Source of the DNA: Pedobacter sp. UBA1951
GTDB taxonomy: Bacteria > Bacteroidota > Bacteroidia > Sphingobacteriales > Sphingobacteriaceae
NCBI GenBank assembly: GCA_002336465.1
Contig: DDEP01000182.1
Location: 17,390-28,866, forward strand
DNA: 11,477 nucleotides
Direction: 5' to 3'
Positions 5,857-11,477 of this stretch are shown one piece after another; position 1 is the first letter of the stretch; every line of letters begins with the position of its first letter. The notes beneath the pieces are model-generated. The model saw only the letters and a program-made list of their open reading frames with translations. It did no database searches and had not been told where the DNA came from. The translations under genes and the position numbers were made by a program.

Positions 5857-8640
5857 TTATAGTTTAAGAGATATTTCTGCTCCGAAAGTTGGAGGATTAT
5901 TAGGAAATATGTAATTATTTGAACTGGTTATATAATAGGGTTGGTAATTAAATACATTATAAACATTAAACGCAAATCTGATACGCTTTTTGAATTCTTT
6001 GGCCATACTCAAATGAAAATTGGGTATGATTTTCGGAAGATTGTCTTCATTTAATTCATTTGAAGGGATAAATAAGTGTTTATAATCTTGATTTTGAGGG
6101 TCAGGATTAGGTATGCTTATATGTCTTCCATCGCGAGTTAAATAAGCTAAGGGAACACCTGCCGTTGCAGGTAAAATAGTTCTTCTCAATAAAGAAAAAT
6201 CGGCTATAAAACTAATTATAAGACTAATTTTAGGTATATGAGTAGATGAGCTTAAAGAGGCATTACTTAAATAAGATGTACGGTTATTCGGTTCGTAAAA
6301 CCCTAAAATAGCATAATTAGGTTTAGTATTTCCTGCCTCGTCATCAAAGCTTTTTTGTCGGAGGCTTTCTGTGTGATATTTAGTTTGATATAATCCAGCA
6401 GTTAAATTAAAACTTGTTGCTATAGTTTCTATTTTTGGAGAGTTAACAATTAGCTCAATTCCATTATTATCAGAAGATAAATCGTTTTTAAATTCATAAT
6501 AAGTGAAATTATAAACTTTTGTTCCGGTTTGAGTAACTATTGGTTTTTGGTTGGGAATAGTGGTAGCAACATAAGTTGGCAGCTCTACAAATTTTCTTTT
6601 AGCTACCGTACTGATGCCATTTCTAGATTGTTTATTAAATAAAGAAATCGAAATATTATAATTATCGAACTTTAACTGGGAAGTAAACTCTAAGGTTTGA
6701 CTTTTTGCAGATTTAATATCTTTGGAAGTTGGATCATATCTATTTACATAAACCAAATATGTACTTTCAGCAGCATTTCCATTATAAGCATTAAGTAAAG
6801 GAATTTCATAATATGAAGGACCTGGATATCTTTGTGCTAAAGAAGGAGATTTAAACGCTAAACCATAAGCTAAACCAATTTTTATATTTTTGGTTAAGGC
6901 ATAATTTGCATTGATTCTTGGAGAGAATGTTGGTAATGCATTTTGGATATCATATCTTGCACCTAGCCTAACATTTAGATCTTTTTTAAAAACGCTTGTT
7001 TTAAAAACATCATCTATATAAAACCCAACATTTTGTTGAGCTACTGCTAAAGAAAAATCATAATAACGTTCTGATCTATTGGGAGAAACTGATGTTGGAG
7101 AAACTGAACTAAGTATTCTAGGTCGTGTAGGATCCAGTACTTGCCCTAAACCTTTATTAGCCCCATAATCATAACTTAAACCAAAGTCAATAAAATGAGT
7201 AATATTTCCGGTTTTTAGATCAGAACTAAAATCTAATTTAGCTGTAGCATTTACAGGCCTGCCATCTATTAACGATTGAGCAGTATAAATACCTTTTACG
7301 TACTCACCTTCATGTATGCCTGTAGTTAAAGCTTCTGATATAATTGCATAAGGGTCATTTCTAAATTGTTCTCTATAGCTAACTTGGTGCCCCTCTGCAT
7401 AGCGAAGATTCAGTGAGATATTTTTAATAAAACCGTTGTTTAATCTGTAGAAGCTTCTGTTAGCAACGCTAAAATTCCAACTATCATATCGTACTCCTGT
7501 TTTATTAATGTCGTCAGGATCATTTTTTATACCATCTAGATTTCTGCCATAATCTATGCTTAATGTGTTTTTTAATCGTTTTTCCTTGCCATAAAAATTA
7601 GTGTGCTTAGTAGAAAGATTTATTCTTTTATAAGCTTTTATTTTATCTCGATTATCAGCAAAAGAGTTAGTATAATTTACTCCAATATTTAATGAGCCTG
7701 CTTTAGGTGATAAGCTAAATCCTTGTGAATAACCATAAGAAGTGGCGTTATCTCTTAATTGGGTACGTAAATAAGCGGGTGCTTTACCAGCCTGTAATTC
7801 AACTATAACAGCTCCTTCACTTAAATCTCCATATTTTGCTGGCGCAACTCCCGATATTACCTCGATGCTTTCTATATTATCGGCAGGTATTTGGCGTAAA
7901 TCGGTACCACTAAAAGCATAATCTCCCGAATAAGCAGTGGTTGATGACCCATTTAAGCCATAGCTATTTTCACTATTTAAATAAGAATTTCCCATACCTA
8001 ATAGGCCGGGATTGAAACTTTGCATATTCATATTATTGCTGATAGCATTTCCATCAACAATGATAGCTACCCCAAATGCATTGCTCATTTCAAAAGCCCC
8101 TCTATTATTAGTGGTGGGGGCATAGGTAGAACGTAAGGTTAAATTCTGTACATTCTGTAAGGATGGAGGGTTTACTTTTCTATTAGGAATCTGATTTAGG
8201 AGATCCGTAATACTTAAAGCCGGCGTACGTTCTATAATATCTCTGCTAATAATAAGCGACGAATTAGAAGAGCCTTCATAATTTCTTTTCGCGTTAATAT
8301 CAATGGTAGCTAGATTTAAACTAAGTTCATTCAAAACTATCTTGCCAAAATCAAATCGATTGGTTTCTAGCTTAACTTGTTTAATGAGTTTTTGATAACC
8401 TATATATGAAAATTCAAATGTTAATGTAGTTTTACCAATGTTATTTAACTGTACGTTAAAAAAACCCGCTTTGTTACTAATAAAATACTGATTGGTTTCT
8501 ATTATTTTAATATTTACATTCTCCATTGGATTATTTGAAGAAGTAACGATCAAGCCCGAAATAGCTAAGCTATTTTGAGCATTCACCTCTAAATTAACCA
8601 GCAAAAATCCGAATATCAGTAAAGTATAAAATCTTTTCAA
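5857..8640 (-). CDS. TonB-dependent outer-membrane receptor with carboxypeptidase-regulatory-like domain
   Basis: This 927-residue protein is an energised outer-membrane transporter. A signal peptide (1-21, cleavage after VNA) precedes a carboxypeptidase-regulatory-like domain at about 26-104 (LAISGLIVTSS through FDFGKIVLNE). The plug spans about 128-283, with VAIIVDGNAI and the typical end IPADNIESIEVISG followed by AKYGDLSEGAVIVE. The barrel fills the rest and ends FGAEISLKL. It is shorter than typical SusC proteins (about 1000 residues) and its neighbour is not SusD, so glycan uptake is not indicated. The substrate is unknown. The start is TTG at 8640: an in-frame TAG lies three codons upstream, no ATG or GTG is available, and the signal peptide begins directly (MKRFYTLLIF). 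It is the first gene of a four-gene operon, with a candidate promoter 24-55 bases upstream. Confidence 0.95.
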   Translation of the reverse strand: MKRFYTLLIFGFLLVNLEVNAQNSLAISGLIVTSSNNPMENVNIKIIETNQYFISNKAGFFNVQLNNIGKTTLTFEFSYIGYQKLIKQVKLETNRFDFGKIVLNELSLNLATIDINAKRNYEGSSNSSLIISRDIIERTPALSITDLLNQIPNRKVNPPSLQNVQNLTLRSTYAPTTNNRGAFEMSNAFGVAIIVDGNAISNNMNMQSFNPGLLGMGNSYLNSENSYGLNGSSTTAYSGDYAFSGTDLRQIPADNIESIEVISGVAPAKYGDLSEGAVIVELQAGKAPAYLRTQLRDNATSYGYSQGFSLSPKAGSLNIGVNYTNSFADNRDKIKAYKRINLSTKHTNFYGKEKRLKNTLSIDYGRNLDGIKNDPDDINKTGVRYDSWNFSVANRSFYRLNNGFIKNISLNLRYAEGHQVSYREQFRNDPYAIISEALTTGIHEGEYVKGIYTAQSLIDGRPVNATAKLDFSSDLKTGNITHFIDFGLSYDYGANKGLGQVLDPTRPRILSSVSPTSVSPNRSERYYDFSLAVAQQNVGFYIDDVFKTSVFKKDLNVRLGARYDIQNALPTFSPRINANYALTKNIKIGLAYGLAFKSPSLAQRYPGPSYYEIPLLNAYNGNAAESTYLVYVNRYDPTSKDIKSAKSQTLEFTSQLKFDNYNISISLFNKQSRNGISTVAKRKFVELPTYVATTIPNQKPIVTQTGTKVYNFTYYEFKNDLSSDNNGIELIVNSPKIETIATSFNLTAGLYQTKYHTESLRQKSFDDEAGNTKPNYAILGFYEPNNRTSYLSNASLSSSTHIPKISLIISFIADFSLLRRTILPATAGVPLAYLTRDGRHISIPNPDPQNQDYKHLFIPSNELNEDNLPKIIPNFHLSMAKEFKKRIRFAFNVYNVFNYQPYYITSSNNYIFPNNPPTFGAEISLKL

Positions 8641-8652
8641 TTTAGACTAATT
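8640..8652. repeat. 13-bp direct repeat, copy next to the receptor start
   Basis: ATTTAGACTAATT at 8640-8652 is identical to 8698-8710. This copy touches the TTG start codon of the TonB receptor, so in the transcript it would lie in the 5' leader immediately before the start. See the paired copy and the finding on the gap. Confidence 0.8.
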
Positions 8653-8663
8653 ATAAACAGCCG

Positions 8664-8695
8664 CAAAATTGGAAAAAATAGTTCGTTAAAGCAAA
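8664..8695 (-). promoter_or_regulatory. candidate promoter of the TonB-receptor operon
   Basis: Read on the minus strand, TTTG (8695-8692) is followed after 20 bases by CAATTTTG (8671-8664). This fits the Bacteroidota -33 TTTG and -7 TAnnTTTG elements with one mismatch and normal spacing. Transcription would start near 8657, giving a leader of roughly 17-20 bases before the TTG start. The promoter sits between the two 13-bp direct repeats. Confidence 0.5.
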
Positions 8696-8697
8696 TT

Positions 8698-8710
8698 ATT
8701 TAGACTAATT
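8698..8710. repeat. 13-bp direct repeat, copy next to the MATE stop
   Basis: ATTTAGACTAATT at 8698-8710 repeats 8640-8652 exactly, 58 bases apart start to start. It begins directly after the TAG stop codon of the MATE gene (8713-8711). It lies upstream of the candidate -33 element of the receptor promoter, so it could be an operator half or the edge of a small duplication or insertion. Confidence 0.8.
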
Positions 8711-10072
8711 CTAATTAGCTTGAGCTAACTTTTTACTCAATACTTGGAAACGCCAGAATAATAGGATAGAGGCAGCAAGAAGGCCAAAAGTTAAGCCATA
8801 CCATATGCCTTTAACGCCAACACCATGATATATACCTACATAATAACCCAAAGGTATGCCCACCACCCAATAAGACAGAAACGTGATGAAAGTAGGGATA
8901 TTTACATCGCCAATGCCTCGTAATACACCCAAACCCACTACCTGTGTACCATCAAATAACTGGAAAAAACCAGCAATGATCAATAGCTGTGCCGCAAGTC
9001 CGACCACCATTTTATCATCGGTAAAAATATAAGGCAAAAATTGGTTGGCACCTATAAATAAAATAGCTGTAAAACCCATAAATAAAAGTACTACATGGTA
9101 ACTGGCTATGGCCGAATAACGCAGGTCCATAAATTTCTTGCCTCCATAATTGTGACCTGTTTTTATGGTAGCTGCCGAAGCAATGCCACTGGCTAACATA
9201 TAGGTAAACGCAGCCAAAGATAAAGCTGTGAAATGAGAAGCCTGTTCAACTTTTCCTATGGTACCGATCATGATGCCTGCACCACTAAATGCGCTGATTT
9301 CAAAAGAATATTGCATGGCAACAGGCGCACCCAGTTTAATGATCTCTTTTATTTTTTTAAAGTTAATTGCTTTAAAGGCAAAGTGACCTAAGTAGGGTAT
9401 AAAGCGTTTTGAGTTAAACACGTAAGCACCCATAGCTATAGCCATGGCTACACGATCTATTAAGGTAGCATAGCCCACGCCTTTAACGCCCATAGGTTCA
9501 ATACCAAACATACCCTTTACAAAAATGACCCCGAAAATAATGTTTACAATGTTGCCCCATATAGAAATAGACATGGCTTGTTTGGTAAAGCCCAAACCTT
9601 CTGTAAACTGCTTAAACGACTGGAAGATCATTAAGGGGATAATGGAAACTCCCATTAATCTTAAATAAGGTTTGGCATGCTCAACTACATCGGCAGATTG
9701 CCCTAAATTATTGATCAGGGTAAAAGATACCAGATAAACCAAAGCCACCAAGATAAGGGCAAAGATGAAATTGATTAAAATACTGTTTGATAATAGCTTA
9801 CCACATTTTTCGTAATCTTTGCTTCCGTTTGCTTGTGCTATTAAAGGTGTTAAGCCATATGAAATTCCAAGACCTAAAACCAATATGAGCATAAAAAGAC
9901 TGTTTACCAAAGATACAGCAGCCAATTGCACCGTTCCGGCAAAATGACCCACAATAATACCATCGGCCATATGCACTAAAGTATGCCCTAATTGCGATAC
10001 CACGATAGGTAATGCAAGTTTTAAGTTTTCGTTGTAATAAGGTTTGTATTTCTTAAATGAATAGCTAAACAT
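8711..10072 (-). CDS. MATE-family (NorM-type) cation-coupled efflux transporter
   Basis: This 453-residue inner-membrane protein has about twelve hydrophobic segments arranged as two MatE repeats (about 20-180 and 245-405). The three acidic residues that line the cation site in NorM of Vibrio cholerae appear in matching contexts. They are D37 (in HMADGIIVG), E258 (in QYSFEISAFSG) and D374 (in QLFDGTQVVG). The segment VLRGIGDVNIPTFITFLSYW (383-402) is a strong family signature. It should expel drugs or organic cations in exchange for sodium or protons; the substrate cannot be read from sequence. Length is normal. The ATG at 10072 is 45 bases after the AlbA_2 gene, and that gap is filled by a strong hairpin, so its expression may be partly insulated from the genes upstream. 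Confidence 0.95.
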   Translation of the reverse strand: MFSYSFKKYKPYYNENLKLALPIVVSQLGHTLVHMADGIIVGHFAGTVQLAAVSLVNSLFMLILVLGLGISYGLTPLIAQANGSKDYEKCGKLLSNSILINFIFALILVALVYLVSFTLINNLGQSADVVEHAKPYLRLMGVSIIPLMIFQSFKQFTEGLGFTKQAMSISIWGNIVNIIFGVIFVKGMFGIEPMGVKGVGYATLIDRVAMAIAMGAYVFNSKRFIPYLGHFAFKAINFKKIKEIIKLGAPVAMQYSFEISAFSGAGIMIGTIGKVEQASHFTALSLAAFTYMLASGIASAATIKTGHNYGGKKFMDLRYSAIASYHVVLLFMGFTAILFIGANQFLPYIFTDDKMVVGLAAQLLIIAGFFQLFDGTQVVGLGVLRGIGDVNIPTFITFLSYWVVGIPLGYYVGIYHGVGVKGIWYGLTFGLLAASILLFWRFQVLSKKLAQAN

Positions 10073-10080
10073 AAGCCTGC

Positions 10081-10117
10081 AAAAATCGTAATTTTAACCC
10101 AGATAATCACGATTTTT
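10081..10117 (-). terminator. 13-bp hairpin between the AlbA_2 and MATE genes (terminator or leader structure)
   Basis: Arms 10081-10093 and 10105-10117 pair over 13 positions around an 11-base loop. In minus-strand RNA every position pairs, one as a G-U wobble, and the 3' arm ends in five U. In plus-strand RNA the same position is an A-C mismatch. The stem begins right after the AlbA_2 stop codon and ends 8 bases before the MATE ATG. It may end transcripts from the upstream pair, or act in the MATE leader. The stem is AT-rich, so strength is uncertain. Confidence 0.5.
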
Positions 10118-10741
10118 TTAATCGCTTAGCGTATAGTACTCTTCTTTTTCAGAAATGTGTGGGGTTATACTACCCATTAAAATGAGATTGACAATGGTTT
10201 TTTGGGCATTTTTATAAGAACTTCTGGTAAGCTTTGAAAGCTCTTTTAAAGTAGCGCGATGGTATTCTTTAAGATGTTGTAAAAATACCTTGTCTTGTTC
10301 TGTATAGCTTAACAGGTTGCTTTCTAATTTTCCTTTCTTAAGTACATCTACCAAAATCTTACTAGCTAGTACACTTTTATCTTTTACCCTAAAATATACC
10401 CACCATTTTTGGTTTTCGTCTAAAGCGTAATGAGGTTTGGTGTCGCTTTGAGGAATTTTTGCAACCAATACGGTTTTATGATCTATATAAACTTCTTCAA
10501 ACTCGGGCTCTATGGCTGGTTTGCAATAAATATGAGCCGCTTTGGTAATCATAAAACGTTCTTCTTCTTCTGATTTTACGCCTTTAACAGCGCCATCATC
10601 GGCCACACCAATGAGCAGCATGCCGCCTTGATTATTGGCAAAAGCAACCAGCGTTTTGGCGATTTTTTCGCAATTGCTTATTGTTTTTTTGAAATCAACA
10701 CCAACATTTTCGCCTTCTAATATGAGTTTCCTGATGTTCAT
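10118..10741 (-). CDS. AlbA_2 / Schlafen-type domain protein with C-terminal winged helix
   Basis: This is a 207-residue soluble protein. Residues about 7-125 form an AlbA_2 domain (the family often labelled putative DNA-binding or ATP-binding). They start with EGENVGVDFKK and carry the diagnostic AFANNQGGMLLIGVADDG (33-50). Residues about 146-206 are helical, with a turn-helix pattern (TLKELSKLTRSSYKNAQKTI) that fits a winged helix, ending in a beta wing (EEYYTLSD). Together these suggest a transcriptional regulator or nucleic-acid-binding protein; the target is unknown. It is shorter than typical members fused to helicase or ATPase domains. Its ATG shares one base with the stop of the DUF4442 gene upstream (TAATG), which indicates translational coupling. 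Family assignment is secure; biochemical function is not. Confidence 0.85.
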   Translation of the reverse strand: MNIRKLILEGENVGVDFKKTISNCEKIAKTLVAFANNQGGMLLIGVADDGAVKGVKSEEEERFMITKAAHIYCKPAIEPEFEEVYIDHKTVLVAKIPQSDTKPHYALDENQKWWVYFRVKDKSVLASKILVDVLKKGKLESNLLSYTEQDKVFLQHLKEYHRATLKELSKLTRSSYKNAQKTIVNLILMGSITPHISEKEEYYTLSD

Positions 10742-11226
10742 TAAATGGCTACCCTTTTATTTTCGTTTGGATATTTATTCCTTAAGTAAACTTCGTTCAT
10801 AACTGTTGCGCAAAGCTCACCTTGTTTATTAAAAAGTTCCATAGGGTAGGCTTTTACAAATTTTCCAGTTTTTATGAGCGCTTTTTCTGCTTCGGCTATC
10901 ATTTCATCTGTGATGGTAATGGTAAAATACAGCGCAGACATACCTGGTTTTATATATTGTATAGAAGCACTTTTTAACCATACCCTGCACTTATAACCTT
11001 TTCTTTGCATAAGCTGATCAAACAGAATGGCATAAAATGGATCTGTAGCTGCATAGATGGTGCCACCAAAAATAGAGCCATTGTAATTTCTGTTTAAAAA
11101 GCTGTTGCTGATTTTTACATCAACTCCTTTAAAACCTTTATGGAATTTCTTTACACATATGCGTTGAAAAAGCAAAGGAGGATACAAACTTAACGCCCAT
11201 TTCAGCGTTCTTTCAGATACCATCAT
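10741..11226 (-). CDS. DUF4442 hotdog-fold protein, thioesterase-like
   Basis: This 161-residue protein matches the DUF4442 branch of the hotdog superfamily, related to PaaI-type acyl-CoA thioesterases. The key block is NRNYNGSIFGGTIYAATDPF (45-64), which carries the conserved Asn, the GG turn and D62 expected near the active site. A predicted strand follows at RVWLKSASIQYIKPG (81-95), as in the hotdog sheet. The N-terminus is a helical extension (residues 5-20). It probably hydrolyses or binds an acyl thioester in the cytoplasm; no specific substrate is evident. Two Met codons begin the frame (11226 and 11223) and either could be used. It is the first gene of the minus-strand block, coupled by TAATG to the AlbA_2 gene. 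A small hairpin in its leader ends 5 bases before the start. Confidence 0.88.
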   Translation of the reverse strand: MMVSERTLKWALSLYPPLLFQRICVKKFHKGFKGVDVKISNSFLNRNYNGSIFGGTIYAATDPFYAILFDQLMQRKGYKCRVWLKSASIQYIKPGMSALYFTITITDEMIAEAEKALIKTGKFVKAYPMELFNKQGELCATVMNEVYLRNKYPNENKRVAI

Positions 11227-11231
11227 GATGC

Positions 11232-11249
11232 TTAAATATCAGTATTTAA
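11232..11249 (-). promoter_or_regulatory. hairpin or palindromic site in the DUF4442 leader
   Basis: TTAAATA (11232-11238) and TATTTAA (11243-11249) are perfect inverted repeats around a four-base spacer. An overlapping alternative pair, CTTAAA at 11231-11236 with TTTAAG at 11251-11256, encloses it. The stem ends 5 bases before the ATG at 11226, so as RNA it could mask ribosome access, and as DNA it could be an operator. It is purely AT, so the fold would be weak. Confidence 0.4.
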
Positions 11250-11352
11250 ATTTAAGTTTAAAAAAACTGGGGTTAATTTTTGATTAATTTACGGTTTACT
11301 GATAGAGACGTATCTAAAAATAAATACCCCTAAGAAATAGTTTAAAGTATAG

Positions 11353-11360
11353 CAAAATTA
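11353..11360 (-). promoter_or_regulatory. possible -7 element for the DUF4442 operon
   Basis: The minus strand reads TAATTTTG, an exact fit to TAnnTTTG. No TTG is found 17-23 bases upstream, and the implied leader is about 120 bases, so this is only a weak candidate. Confidence 0.3.
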
Positions 11361-11387
11361 ACAACCGAAAACGGATGAACTGAAAAA

Positions 11388-11411
11388 GTCTAAAGTCAAT
11401 AGACTGAAGAC
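11388..11411. repeat. imperfect inverted repeat of GTC/GAC units
   Basis: GTCTAAAGTC (11388-11397) and GACTGAAGAC (11402-11411) are inverted copies with 8 of 10 positions matching, around a four-base spacer, AATA. Each arm itself contains a short repeated GTC or GAC unit. This resembles degenerate intergenic repeats I associate with Sphingobacteriaceae, which is an impression and not a checked match. Confidence 0.5.
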
Positions 11412-11477
11412 AGCAGTTGCAGTTTGGTTGTCCATAGTTCGTGGTTAAGTCAACTAATTCAACCGACGAGCAAATCA

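Larger units (their letters stand above)
11227..11477. other. gene-free stretch upstream of the DUF4442 gene
   Basis: No frame on either strand is longer than about 25 codons. The stretch holds a 7-bp hairpin at 11232-11249, a possible minus-strand -7 element at 11353-11360, and degenerate short repeats from 11388 to the right edge. Composition is AT-rich near the gene and becomes mixed further right. It may also contain the upstream region of a gene beyond the window. Confidence 0.7.

Noticed and set aside
4516..8640. SusC/SusD polysaccharide utilisation pair
   Set aside because: The lipoprotein lacks SusD-like helical repeats, the receptor is shorter than usual SusC proteins, and no glycoside hydrolase or glycan regulator is nearby.
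11225..11287. Short plus-strand frame (about 20 codons) starting across the DUF4442 start codon
   Set aside because: Very short, low-complexity composition and no promoter; best explained by the palindromic CATCATGATG.
1..11477. tRNA, rRNA, CRISPR array, transposase or integrase
   Set aside because: No cloverleaf-like segment, regularly spaced repeat array or recombinase frame was seen. The longer gene-free stretches contain only short repeats and hairpins.

Overview
The window looks like chromosomal DNA from a Bacteroidota bacterium, most likely Sphingobacteriaceae (Pedobacter-like). The basis is the AT-rich composition, the absence of Shine-Dalgarno sequences before genes, TAnnTTTG-like promoter elements, a TonB receptor with an N-terminal carboxypeptidase-regulatory-like domain, and protein families typical of this phylum. 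The genus is an inference. No RNA gene, CRISPR array, transposase or phage gene is visible.

Layout. On the + strand there is the 3' end of an unrecognised gene (1-391), then dinB (DNA polymerase IV, GTG start, 408-1481), then a 117-base gap with an 11-bp tandem repeat, then a 51-codon single-pass membrane protein (1599-1754). Everything from 1762 to 11226 is on the minus strand, convergent with the first block. Read in the direction of transcription, the minus block starts at 11226 with a hotdog-fold DUF4442 protein, coupled by a TAATG overlap to an AlbA_2/Schlafen-type regulator-like protein. A strong 13-bp hairpin follows, then a NorM-type MATE efflux pump. After a 70-base gap bounded by 13-bp direct repeats comes a four-gene operon. 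Its genes are a 927-residue TonB-dependent receptor (TTG start), a DUF4876-type lipoprotein, a DUF6850-like outer-membrane beta-barrel protein, and a di-heme cytochrome c peroxidase/MauG-family protein. The last 251 bases (11227-11477) hold no gene, only short repeats and hairpins.

How the genes work together. The four-gene operon reads as an envelope uptake or processing system: an energised outer-membrane pore, a probable lipoprotein partner, a second barrel, and a periplasmic di-heme redox enzyme. The substrate is unknown. The partner is not a SusD protein, so this is not a standard polysaccharide utilisation locus. The peroxidase appears by motif alignment to carry Tyr rather than Met at the distal position of its second heme, as in MauG-type protein-oxidising enzymes. 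By analogy with MbnH/MbnP systems next to TonB receptors, one hypothesis is metal acquisition or oxidative modification of a partner protein. The first three genes are visibly more AT-rich than the peroxidase and the flanking genes, so the module may be mosaic.
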